Below are positions 1-8,526 of a DNA stretch of 64,000 nucleotides, piece after piece; position 1 is the stretch's first letter; every line of letters starts with the position of its first letter. Under the pieces are notes generated by a model. That model searched no databases. It had not been told where the DNA came from and worked only from the letters and a program-made list of their open reading frames with translations. Origin of the DNA: Paralithodes platypus (lineage: Eukaryota; Arthropoda; Malacostraca; Decapoda; Lithodidae); NCBI GenBank assembly GCA_032716605.1, contig CM064501.1, positions 19,448,687 through 19,512,686 of the forward strand, given 5' to 3'. Made by a program: the position numbers and the translations under genes.

Positions 1-830
1 CAGATACGCCCGAATACTAAATGGGCGGCGGCCCAACCGCCATGGCACCGGTAAGGGTTCGTGTTGTATCCCACGTAGGCCTACTATACTACGGACACAT
101 TGTAGGCGTTAGGTGTGGATTAGGCTTGTATCCAATGTACTAGGTCTATGTTAATGGATATTTATGATTTAAATAAGTGCTACGTTTTCGATAAATCTGG
201 TTAGGCTATATGGCTTTGCAATTAGGGAAATCATGAGCCGATTTCCGACATTTCGTTAGTCTTCTTTGATTCTCAAAATACGATCCAAGTTTTGCCAAAA
301 ATTGGCTCGGGTTTTCCAAAATTATGCTTTTTGGGGTTTGCAATTTAGGGAAACATGAGCCAAAATTCTAAATTAGGTTACTGTAATTTGTTTACTCTTA
401 AAACTCGCAAAATCCGAGCCAAGTTTTGCCAAAACTTGGCTCGGGTTTCGAAAATTCGGGTTTTATGGCTTTGCAATTTCGGGAAACCTGAGCCAAATTT
501 CTAAATGAGGTTACTGTAATTTTGTTGTCTACAAACTGTCAAAATCCGAGCCAGCTTTGGCCAAAACTTGGCTCGGGTTTTCGAAATATTGGGTTTTAGG
601 CCTTTGAAATACCTTAAAACCCGAGCCAAGTTTTGCTAACATACTTTTTTATTGCCGTTTTATGCATTTAACCCCTCATTTTCCCTGTACTAGTGAATCA
701 TAGCCCTCCCCACTATCGGGCGGCGCGTCTTAAGATCGTTGTATAATGGGGAAAACGGTGGGTAGGATGTAGCGAGCGGGCGTACCGCCATCTTTGTTTA
801 CATTACGCGTAGTGGCGTCGGACCTTTCCC
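1..830 (+). repeat. Interspersed repeat R1, copy 1, with tandem palindromic units
   Basis: This non-coding block recurs at 15327-16075 in the same orientation, and its last ~100 bases recur inverted at 13777-13890. From about 216 to 640 it holds just over three tandem units of ~121-133 bases, each beginning near a TTTGCAATT(T)AGGGAAA motif (216, 337, 470) and carrying a GAGCC...GGCTC inverted repeat. The copy at 414-444 is a perfect palindrome: 15-base arms CCGAGCCAAGTTTTG around one central C. No open frame or transposase is visible. The family is unknown to me; it could be a non-autonomous DNA transposon or a satellite-like unit. The alignment past about 770 is poor, so the right edge is approximate. 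Confidence 0.75.
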
Positions 831-833
831 ATC

Positions 834-931
834 ATGTTCCCGTCTATTTTAACCTAACCTAACCAAGTATTCATGTAGTAATGACAGGGGGCAAATATCA
901 GAAAATATAGCGTCGAAATAGACGGGAACAT
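834..931. repeat. Short perfect inverted repeat upstream of the LINE
   Basis: A 16-base sequence (ATGTTCCCGTCTATTT, 834-849) is repeated as its exact reverse complement at 916-931, leaving a 66-base loop that includes short AACCT repeats. It lies just before the first recognisable LINE coding sequence. It may mark the boundary between the R1 repeat and the LINE, or be part of the LINE leader. Confidence 0.6.
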
Positions 932-936
932 AGGAT

Positions 937-2208
937 TTGGAGGAAATTGTGAAAGAACAAAAGGAGGAAATGAATAAGAAAAAAAAAAGTTTTGAGAGTG
1001 CAGTCGTAGGTGTCATGAAGAACAAGGAGAGTGTTGTGAGGGAGGCCATGGACAGGGATAGAGGTATAATCATGCATGGAGATATAGAGGCTCATATGAA
1101 TGATAATGGAGTGAGAAAAGTGAGAGATATGGAGAAAGTGAAGGAGGTCATGAAAGCTGTTGATGTAGATGGATGTGGATGGGATGGGCAGGTGGAGGAA
1201 GTCAGTAGGATAGGTAGATATAGAAGGGGGGAGATGAGACCTATAAGGGTACAGTTTAAAACCAAGGCAGTGGTAGAGACTGTGTCAAATTTTAGTTGGA
1301 GACTAAACACAAGTGAAGAACTGAAACATATAAGATTAACCCTCTCACCACGGAAGACCTCTTGAACGCCCATAAAAAAGCATATAACAGGTACCCAGAA
1401 GGCCTCTTGAACGCCAGTGGTTGAAAGCCTGTGAGCTTCGTGTGCGAGGCGTCGGTCCGACGCATGTAAACAACAGCCGGCTGGACCGACGCCCCGCATC
1501 TCTGGCCACAAGAAGGAGAGCGTCGCTTGTTCGTGTGTGCCTGTATGTTGTTGTTAAGTATCGAAAAGTGGTGCCACAAAGTTATCTCCAATGAAATCAT
1601 CATCACAGCTCAACCAGTTGACTTAGAGAGCTCTACTTAATGCCATTCTACAGGTAAATAACACAGCTACGCTTGGGGATGCACGGGAATGCGGGAAGCA
1701 GTCTGATTAACGAATATACGGTAGCCTAGCCTAGACGTTTTTCGGCCAAAACACCCGGGTTTTGAGGAATATATATATAATACATAGCCGGGGCTGGAGG
1801 GTTAAAGAAGGATTTGAGAATAGAACAAAGACAAAAAATAAAGGAACTACAGGAAAAGGCTGATGAGGAAAATGGAAAGTTGGGTGAGGAGAATAAGAAG
1901 AAGTTTTTCTGGAGAGTGAGGGACGGGAAATTGAGGAAGTGGTTTATAAGAATGGAAGGGAGAGGGAGAGCAGGGAGGGAAGAGAATGTGACAGAAGTTG
2001 TGGCAGAGGTGGAGAGCAGGGTGGAAGCGTCTCGGGGAGAGGCAGAAGAAGCTGCAGACCCAGTACCAGTAGTGTGAGGGGGGGAGTAAGGCACGGACAG
2101 GAGGAGCGGGATGATGTAGCAGCTGAAGGAATGGTAGAAAGATTAAGGATTATGTTTAGTAATGTGGATGTGTTTACCCAGGGACAAGAAAAGAGAACTG
2201 ATATGTAG
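937..2208 (+). pseudogene. LINE ORF1-like region, interrupted by a MITE
   Basis: Two blocks read as one LINE ORF1-like protein: 937-1339 and 1802-2077. The first is lysine/glutamate-rich and ends in a segment resembling the RNA-binding part of LINE ORF1 proteins (residues GRYRRGEMRPIRVQF, then RLNTSEELKHIRL). The second resumes in frame with DLRIEQRQKIKELQEKAD and ends at a stop after PVPVV. Between them lies a TTAA-flanked insert (1340-1801). A further open stretch at 1939-2208 in another frame carries RLRIMFSNVDVFTQGQEK, which looks like the start of the endonuclease domain, and ends in a TAG stop at 2206-2208. The annotation rests on motif resemblance to CR1/Jockey-like LINEs. The copy is non-functional. 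Confidence 0.6.
1336..1805. mobile_element. piggyBac-like MITE with TTAA target duplication
   Basis: A 462-base insert (1340-1801) is bounded by TTAA on both sides (1336-1339 and 1802-1805). Its ends are imperfect terminal inverted repeats: CCCTCTCACCACGG at the left, and the reverse complement of the right end begins CCCTCCAGCCCCGG, matching 10 of 14. TTAA duplication with ends beginning CCC is the hallmark of piggyBac-group transposons. No transposase is encoded, so this is a non-autonomous copy. Removing the insert and one TTAA puts the two LINE ORF1 blocks in the same reading frame, which fixes the boundaries independently. Confidence 0.8.
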
Positions 2209-3270
2209 GATGAAGAGGAAAAACCTGCTGTCATAGCCTTACAAGAAGTAAGACCAAAAAATGCTAGAATTGAAAGGGAACTGGTGGAGTATAGTTTGGA
2301 GGGTTTTGAGTTGTACGAGAGGAATGCTATTAGAGCAGAGGTTGGAAGAGGACTGTTTATTTATGTAAGAAAAGAGCTCAAGGTAAATGAGGTGGATATG
2401 AGACAGCAGTATTATGAGTATTTGTGTATTGAAGTAAAATGTACAAGAGGGTCAATTCTAATTGCCTCTATATATAGAAGCCCAAATAATAGTAGGGAAG
2501 AGGATGATAACCTACTGAAAGCAATGGAGGAAATAGATAATAGAGAGAACAAATATAAGATTTTGATTGGTGATTTCAATTTGCCAAGGATCAACTGGGC
2601 AAATTGTACTACTCCAGCGGGACAGTGTAGCCTTGAAAACAAGTTTATAGAGAAAGTAAGAGATTGTTTTTTAATGCAACATATTACAGAGATGACAAGA
2701 TATAGAGATGGGAAGCAGGGGAGTGTACTTGATTTAATTTTTAGCAATGAGGAGGATATAGTGGAACATGTCAACGTGGATAGCCCTATAGGTCGTAGTG
2801 ACCATGCCTGTATAAGTTTTAGTTGCAATATTAAAACAGAGAGGGATGATAGAAGCAATAAAAAAATATATATGTATGACAGAGCAGATTATGAGCTGCT
2901 GAGAAGGTGTCTGGACATTGACTGGGGGGAATACTTGAACGGTGAAGACGCTGAAGGAATGTGGAGGAAGTTTAGCGTCAAACTGGAGGATGTTATATCC
3001 AAATGTGTACCAGTAAGGGAATATAAGGATAAAACAAAATTGAGGAAAAGAACGAACCCAGAATTACCAATGAAAAGAAAGCTGTGGACCTTAATAAGAA
3101 GAAAGAAACGATTGTGGGATAGATTAAAAGTGTTAAAAAAGAACAGGGGGTCTAGTATAGAAGATAAAGTAGTGGATTTGGAACGTAGACAGATAAACAA
3201 TAAAATAAGGTGGGAGACAAGGAGAGGGGTAAAGGAAAGGGAGAGAGATTGCAAGAAACGTGAAGGATAA
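2209..3270 (+). pseudogene. LINE ORF2, AP-endonuclease domain
   Basis: The open frame 2284-3270 (328 codons), preceded in frame from 2209, encodes an exonuclease-endonuclease-phosphatase fold of the type that nicks target DNA for target-primed reverse transcription. Visible family motifs, numbered from 2284, are YRSP (residues 64-67), the catalytic GDFNLP (96-101), a VLDLIFSN stretch near 148-155, and SDH (172-174). A basic linker follows (RRKKRLWDRLK). The frame ends by a frameshift near 3250-3270: the continuing sequence [13 protein letters not shown] reads in another frame. The clade is CR1/Jockey-like by general appearance. Confidence 0.85.
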
Positions 3271-4560
3271 TCCAAAAATATTCTGGAGACTGGAAGTACA
3301 TTCAGGAAAAGTTAACGAGAAAAGTAGGGATCCCGGAGCTGGTAGGGGGGTTGGATGATGGGAGTAGAGCGGAGACGGATATGGAGAAAGCAGAGGTGCT
3401 GGGGAAATACTTTGGGGGGGTACTAACAGTAGAGTCAGATGATGCAGTGCCAAATATTCCCATCAAACAGGCACCTGAACTAGAACTAATAGAGTTTTCC
3501 CATGCTAGAATAAGAAGGGCTATAGAAAAAATGAACAAAAGTAAGTCCCCGGGACCGGATGGGATACACCCAAGAATCATAAAGGAAGGAGGTGAGATGT
3601 TAGTAGAGCCATTGAAAATGTTATTTGATGTATCGTTTAATACAGGACAAATCCCGATGGACTGGAGAGAGGCGAACATAACAGCTATATTTAAGAAGGG
3701 AAAGAGAAATGACCCAGGAAATTATAGACCAGTCAGTTTGACAAGTGTTGTGTGTAAACTAATGGAAACGGTAATTAGAGAAGGAATAATGGAGCATATG
3801 AAATCAAACCAACTTTTCAGTGGGAGACAGTTCGGATTCTTGCCGGGGAGGTCGACGGTACTACAGCTAATTAAGGTGGTAGATGATTGGATGCAAATTC
3901 TAGAGGATGGTGATGTAATAGACGTGGTATATTGTGATTTTATGAAGGCCTTCGATAAGGTCCCACATAAAAGGTTAATAGAGAAAGTTAGAAGCTATAA
4001 TATAGGGGAGAAATGTGTGAAATGGATAGAAGCCTTCCTGAAAGATCGGAGACAGAGGGTGCTGGTGAATGGAATAGGCTCAGGGTGGAGGGAAATTACA
4101 AGTGGGGTTCCTCAGGGATCTGTGTTGGGACCACTACTGTTCGTTATATTTATCAACGACTTACCTGAAGTTATAACTAATGGAAGTGAGGTATAGGCCT
4201 ACCTGTATGCGGATGACACTAAGCTGTATAGAAGAGTTAGGAGTAAGGAAGATGTGGGTTTGCTTCAAGGAGATGTGGATGGCATGAAGGGATGGTCTGA
4301 GCATTGGTTAATGCCTTTTCATCCAAAAAAATGCAAGTACATGCGGATTGGGACAAGCAAGATAGACAAGGTAGGATATATACAGTATATATGAAGCGAT
4401 GGAGGAAGTGAATGCAGAAAAGGATATAGGAGTAGTGATAGACAATAAGTTAAATTTCTCAGAACATTTAGCGGAAAAGATAAACAGAGGCAATAGAATT
4501 GTAGGGCTGATAAGGAGGACATTTGTGTCACTTGACGAAGAAATCTTCAGGAATCTATAT
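3251..4560 (+). pseudogene. LINE ORF2, reverse transcriptase domain (broken)
   Basis: The frame 3351-4196 carries ordered non-LTR reverse transcriptase motifs: [46 protein letters not shown] and [14 protein letters not shown]. It stops at TAG (4194-4196), and the catalytic YADD follows immediately at 4206-4217 in the same frame. The stop sits in a TAGGCCTA motif that looks like a 6-base insertion. More frameshifts lie at about 3300-3350 (beside a G run) and 4380-4399. The frame 4399-4560 (EKDIGVVIDNKLNFSEHL) continues the RT C-terminal part until DIRS-A interrupts it after base 4560. This copy cannot make a complete protein. Confidence 0.9.
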
Positions 4561-4910
4561 TATAGGTTTGACTCCTGTAAGGAGATAAAGAAAACCTAAT
4601 ATTTAGTAGTGGCCCCGTAATCATTGACGAACATGCCTATTACATAAGGCATCCTCTTCAAACACTAATCCGCCGTAGTTTGAATCTACCGCGCAGAGCA
4701 TTTAAAAACTGAGGAGCCTTCATCATGAGCGCACGCGACCTCACTCATGGCTTCAGTCATTATGAATTGGGTTCTCACTACGAAAAAACTTCGTAAAAAA
4801 TAAAAACAAAAAGAAAATAAGAATAACTATCCAATAAGCTTTCCATCATATCGTGGATGTACTTGTGTGGATTTCTGACCAGACGCTGAATCAGGCGTCA
4901 TTCCTCCTTC
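4561..4910 (-). repeat. DIRS-A right inverted terminal repeat
   Basis: About 310 of these bases are the reverse complement of the other end (12946-13255). The outer ~35 bases (plus strand TATAGGTTTGACTCCTG...) are unique to the right end, as is usual for DIRS elements, whose two terminal repeats carry different outer extensions. Confidence 0.9.
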
Positions 4911-4983
4911 ACTGACATATCAAGTAAACCAAAATCCTTAATACATCAACGAATGGGAAGGGGACGGTCGGGAGGGCCCCAGT

Positions 4984-5090
4984 CGTCAATGATTACGGGG
5001 CCACTACTAAATATTAGGTTTTCTTTATCTCCTTACAGGAGTCAAACCTATAATTTATTAGTGGCCCCTCCATCATTGACGAACATGCCT
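4984..5090 (-). repeat. DIRS-A internal complementary region (ICR)
   Basis: The first 69 bases (4984-5052) are the exact or near-exact reverse complement of the outer right end (4561-4629). The next 38 (5053-5090) equal the outer left end as read in element orientation. The block therefore looks like right end joined to left end with the seam at 5052/5053. In the DIRS1 model the ICR templates the joining of the two termini into a circle before integration. Confidence 0.9.
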
Positions 5091-5666
5091 GATATCTAAG
5101 ACTGGAGGGGGACATTCGTAAACATTCGTAATCATATCATAACTCTAGAAAAGTAGATAATAAAAACAACCACATAGTATTCTTACTTTTGAAAAATGTA
5201 TTTAATACGGCGTAGGCCGGAAATATACAAGAAAAAGGGGTTCAGGCAGGTGCGTGCTTCAAAGAAGCCTGCCCGACAAAAATGGGTAACCCTGAAGATT
5301 CTGAACACAGATCTGTAGTTACAAAAGGCACCCCACTCAACGAGTGGTGACAAAAATAATAAGTTATAAGTTTATATGTGCACATCATAAACCCCAAAAT
5401 ACATGTGGAGATCAATTGCCAATGAACTCCATTGAACTAATATTACACCGCTTTCGCAGCTAAAACTACTATAACAACACCGTTGTTTTGTACTAAACCT
5501 TGTACTAGCACAAATTCTCGCAGAGAAATTTTCATATCACATTTTAACCTTAAATTGTATCACAGCTCTCATACTCCGGCGGGGTCTAGGGTGTCCTATG
5601 TCAACTGACTGCACCCCCCCCCCCCCCCCCTTCCGTGAAAATAAACATAAGTGACTGCAGGGCCAC
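5091..5666 (-). other. DIRS-A 3' untranslated region
   Basis: No gene is visible. The segment is shared with the other copies (25487-26051, 34558-35250, 39213-39792, 42640-43350). It starts, in element orientation, with a stem around a long G run (C run on the plus strand, about 5612-5632), then AT-rich sequence containing a GTGCACAT motif and the AAGCAGGCTTCTTTGAAGC inverted repeat region. Confidence 0.7.
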
Positions 5667-8459
5667 CTAGACCCTCTGCCTTAAAGCTATACATGGTAAG
5701 GAAGGTTTGTCTAGAGCAACTGACAAGTATCTAGAGAGAAACGTATGATTAGACGCCCACAACTGTGTGGACGCAATATCTTCAACTGAAAAGTTTTTCA
5801 GGAAACGTAAAGAGGCCGCCCACTTGCGTAAATCGTGGGCCCTACCCACAACGCCGGGATTACTCTCTTTAATGACTTCTACCAGAAGAGAGGCTAATCG
5901 CCGTTTAAGTAAGCGTTTACCCGTACTCGCTACCCATAAAGCACCTTGGGGGTTATGAGGAGCTATTCTCAAATATTTGGTTAGAGCTTGCACTGGACAT
6001 AAATTATGATGCACCTTTCCCCTTTTTAACGCCGGCACCGTGAACTCAGAAAACACGTGTGCACTATGCTCATTCTTGGCTATAAACGCCGGGGAGGGTG
6101 CAATGGAAATTGAATCATTAAGTCTACCAAACCTAAGACAATTAGGTGTGTTGCTCATCGCCGCCAGCTCAGACACTCTGTTTCCGGTGGCCAAAGCCAA
6201 AAGGAAAACTGCCTTCTTTAAGATTAAAGCAAAGTCTGCAGTATTTTGATACAGACGAGAATGAAGTAAAGACAAAGCTTTGTCCAGAGACCAAGTAGGC
6301 ATGAGCTGACGGGGAGGTGGGCGGAGTTTAAAACACGCTCTCATAAATCCTGTTTCCTCCGCCACCGGTATGGATAGACCTGTAAGGTCGAAAAAGGGCA
6401 CTCTAATCGCAGTTAAGTGATTCTTCAAAGTAACCACAGATAAACGTTTCTGCTCAAACAGATAGTTCAAGTAATTAAAAACCAATGCCACTGAGGGTAC
6501 AGTTTGTTCCGTTCTAACAATCCAAGAAGTAAAAGCTTTCCAATGAGATTGATATTGTCGCTTAGTAGACTGAGTATATTGATTGAGCAATTTATTGGTC
6601 ACATCCCTACCGTATGGTGCTAGCCACTTGGCCTCCTGAATGTCCATAATGCAAAAGTCAGCGAGGTCGCTAGGTTGCCAATCGTGTCTAAGTGGAAGTA
6701 CCCGACCGGGAGCGATACCGGGTCCGGGCACCACATTATTAATTGCTGGTACCACACCTGCGCCGGCCACAGGGGCGCGATTAGCGAGACTAAGCCTCGA
6801 TAAACTCGTAGTTTGTTCACTACGTGGCACATTAGTGACGCATCTGGCGGCGGAAACAGATAGATGGAGCTCCATCTGTTCCAGTCTGTCACTAGGGCGT
6901 CTGGCCCCCCTGCCGGCGTTATCGCCCGGCGGGTGAGGTATAGAGGGAGCTTGTGAGTCTCCTCGGACGCAAAAAGATCCACTTGTGGATGGGAGAGCTC
7001 CGCAATCATTAGGTCGAAAATGGGTTGCTTGAGCTCCCATTCTACTGTCGTGCTCTGTCTCCGGGACAGAGCGTCTGCCCAGACGTTCGCTACGCCTGGG
7101 AGATAAGATGCGTGAAGATAAATATCTAGACTGCTGGCTAGAACAAAAATCTCTTCCGACACGAGTAGCAACTTCCTTGACCTCGTTGACCCTTGTTTCT
7201 GAATACAGTGGACTGCATTCAGATTGTCCATTCTGAAGGCCACCGACTTGCCCCGCAACGCCGGGCCGTGAGCCTGAAGGAAATACAAGGGGACTAGTAA
7301 CTCTTTGACATTTATGTGAGAGATTTCTAAGTGGGACCAAAGTCCCTGATTTGACTGAAATCCCCACCCTATGGTGCCTGACGCATCCGTGTCTACCCAT
7401 ACCGTTGGAGGAGGAGAGGTCCATGACATGATTGAGTGCAATGTTTCCCTCTTCGCCCAGACCGCTAGTAAGGTGTGGATTAATTTTGGTATGGGCCATA
7501 ATTTTCCCGCCGGTAAGAGTGGGAAATATTTGTTGCCTTCCAATATTAATCGTTTTACTTTCAACCGGCCCAACTTGACAGTTAGCTGAATCCAGTTGAG
7601 AGAGCCGACCAGAGACTCCCAGACTCTTCGTGTCGTAGTCAGACTGTGAAGAAACCTGAACAGTTTCCTGCGAAACCTGTTGCGATTGTCCACACTCTGA
7701 CTCAGAGTGAGAGCGGCGGTGTCCCAGACCAGCCCTATCCACTGAATTACTCTTGAGGGAACAAGGTTTGACTTTACCAGATTTACCTTGAAGCCTAGAG
7801 TTTTGACATGTTTTAAAATGATATTGACATGTTTTATGCATAATTGTTGTGTCTCTGCCACCACCAGCCAGTCGTCTAGATACCACAACACTCTGATTCC
7901 CTGTTTTAACAACGGCATCAGGGCTTGCCGGACTAGTTTCGTGAATAATCGAGGTGCTAGGTTCAAACCGAACGGCATCCTCTGAAAAACAAAATTTTGG
8001 TGCCTGATCCTCAAGGCCAGAAACCTTTGAAATCTTTTGTTGACCGACACGTGCCAATAGGCGTCTGTTAGGTCTAGGGAACACATCCAGCCTCCCGGCG
8101 GAAGTGTTAGCCTGATTTGATGAACTGTTAACATTCTGAAAGACTCGTTGTAAATGTGAAGATTCAGATAAGACAGGTCTACGACCGGCCTCATCTGAAC
8201 ACTGTCCCGTTTGGGAACCAAAAACAGTTTTGACGTGAATACAGGGTAATCTGGAGGGACCGGGATGATGACATTCTTGGCAATCATCTCCTGGACCAGC
8301 GACTCCACCTCTAATGAAACACAATTTGCCGTTGTCGGCTGACGTAAGCGAGGTCGCCGGAGCCACTGCCAAGTGATGCCTTTGCGTGCCACCATCCGTG
8401 CCCAGGTTTTTAACGGCCATGCTTGGTGACACGTTCGGAACGACCCAGTTAGCAGACAA
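5667..8459 (-). CDS. DIRS-A tyrosine recombinase (YR) with long overlapping N-terminal frame
   Basis: The C-terminal ~326 codons (5667-6647) form a tyrosine recombinase that would integrate the circular DNA copy. Numbered on the full 930-codon frame, the catalytic residues are visible as Arg761 in TGNRVSEL, His875 and Arg878 in HDLRKW, and the nucleophile Tyr911 in LSRYLSV. A SAM-like DNA-binding segment (QYTQSTKRQYQSHWKAFTSWI) precedes them. The frame stays open upstream for another ~604 codons across the RT/RNase H gene in a different phase. The codon at 8459 is TTG, so that N-terminal part may not be translated; a start nearer 6647 (MDIQEAKW) is plausible. Overlap of YR and RT genes is normal in DIRS elements. 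Confidence 0.88.
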   Translation of the reverse strand: MSANWVVPNVSPSMAVKNLGTDGGTQRHHLAVAPATSLTSADNGKLCFIRGGVAGPGDDCQECHHPGPSRLPCIHVKTVFGSQTGQCSDEAGRRPVLSESSHLQRVFQNVNSSSNQANTSAGRLDVFPRPNRRLLARVGQQKISKVSGLEDQAPKFCFSEDAVRFEPSTSIIHETSPASPDAVVKTGNQSVVVSRRLAGGGRDTTIMHKTCQYHFKTCQNSRLQGKSGKVKPCSLKSNSVDRAGLGHRRSHSESECGQSQQVSQETVQVSSQSDYDTKSLGVSGRLSQLDSANCQVGPVESKTINIGRQQIFPTLTGGKIMAHTKINPHLTSGLGEEGNIALNHVMDLSSSNGMGRHGCVRHHRVGISVKSGTLVPLRNLSHKCQRVTSPLVFPSGSRPGVAGQVGGLQNGQSECSPLYSETRVNEVKEVATRVGRDFCSSQQSRYLSSRILSPRRSERLGRRSVPETEHDSRMGAQATHFRPNDCGALPSTSGSFCVRGDSQAPSIPHPPGDNAGRGARRPSDRLEQMELHLSVSAARCVTNVPRSEQTTSLSRLSLANRAPVAGAGVVPAINNVVPGPGIAPGRVLPLRHDWQPSDLADFCIMDIQEAKWLAPYGRDVTNKLLNQYTQSTKRQYQSHWKAFTSWIVRTEQTVPSVALVFNYLNYLFEQKRLSVVTLKNHLTAIRVPFFDLTGLSIPVAEETGFMRACFKLRPPPRQLMPTWSLDKALSLLHSRLYQNTADFALILKKAVFLLALATGNRVSELAAMSNTPNCLRFGRLNDSISIAPSPAFIAKNEHSAHVFSEFTVPALKRGKVHHNLCPVQALTKYLRIAPHNPQGALWVASTGKRLLKRRLASLLVEVIKESNPGVVGRAHDLRKWAASLRFLKNFSVEDIASTQLWASNHTFLSRYLSVALDKPSLPCIALRQRV

Positions 8460-8509
8460 GGGTTCGCCGGCTGTACTTCCCTCGGTTCCTCCGGCTTTAA
8501 GACAGGCAC
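6620..8509 (-). CDS. DIRS-A reverse transcriptase / RNase H / MT-like polyprotein
   Basis: The 629-codon frame makes DNA from the element RNA. Reverse transcriptase motifs: RPVVDLSYLN (107-116), SLDLTDAYWHV (144-154, catalytic Asp), MPFGLNLAP (178-186) and YLDD (210-213). RNase H follows with its four acidic residues Asp373 (WVDTDAS), Glu403 (NVKELL), Asp428 (FRMDNL) and Asp479 (VWADALSR). The C-terminal ~120 residues (HPQVDLFASEE, YLFPPPDASL, LIAPLWPAQ) match the region annotated in DIRS elements as a DAM-like methyltransferase domain. The open frame begins with GTG only 17 bases after the gag stop; the first ATG is at residue 39, so recoding or an alternative start is likely. Compared with DIRS-B and F it lacks five residues in RNase H (after QSNQG). 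Confidence 0.93.
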   Translation of the reverse strand: MPVLKPEEPREVQPANPCLLTGSFRTCHQAWPLKTWARMVARKGITWQWLRRPRLRQPTTANCVSLEVESLVQEMIAKNVIIPVPPDYPVFTSKLFLVPKRDSVQMRPVVDLSYLNLHIYNESFRMLTVHQIRLTLPPGGWMCSLDLTDAYWHVSVNKRFQRFLALRIRHQNFVFQRMPFGLNLAPRLFTKLVRQALMPLLKQGIRVLWYLDDWLVVAETQQLCIKHVNIILKHVKTLGFKVNLVKSNLVPSRVIQWIGLVWDTAALTLSQSVDNRNRFRRKLFRFLHSLTTTRRVWESLVGSLNWIQLTVKLGRLKVKRLILEGNKYFPLLPAGKLWPIPKLIHTLLAVWAKRETLHSIMSWTSPPPTVWVDTDASGTIGWGFQSNQGLWSHLEISHINVKELLVPLYFLQAHGPALRGKSVAFRMDNLNAVHCIQKQGSTRSRKLLLVSEEIFVLASSLDIYLHASYLPGVANVWADALSRRQSTTVEWELKQPIFDLMIAELSHPQVDLFASEETHKLPLYLTRRAITPAGGPDALVTDWNRWSSIYLFPPPDASLMCHVVNKLRVYRGLVSLIAPLWPAQVWYQQLIMWCPDPVSLPVGYFHLDTIGNLATSLTFALWTFRRPSG

Positions 8510-8526
8510 TGGGAGTGAGAGAGACT

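Noticed and set aside
1092..1606. Antisense open frames over the LINE and MITE
   Set aside because: They are complements of LINE coding sequence and of the MITE with no domain of their own.
4561..5052. A separate ~490-bp foldback MITE inserted at the end of DIRS-A
   Set aside because: The same arrangement recurs in B, E, F and G and is fully explained by a right terminal repeat plus ICR.
5767..5958. Small plus-strand open frames within the minus-strand DIRS genes (also 6040-6249, 6640-6936 and similar)
   Set aside because: They are shadows of the recombinase and RT coding sequence and recur only because that sequence is conserved.
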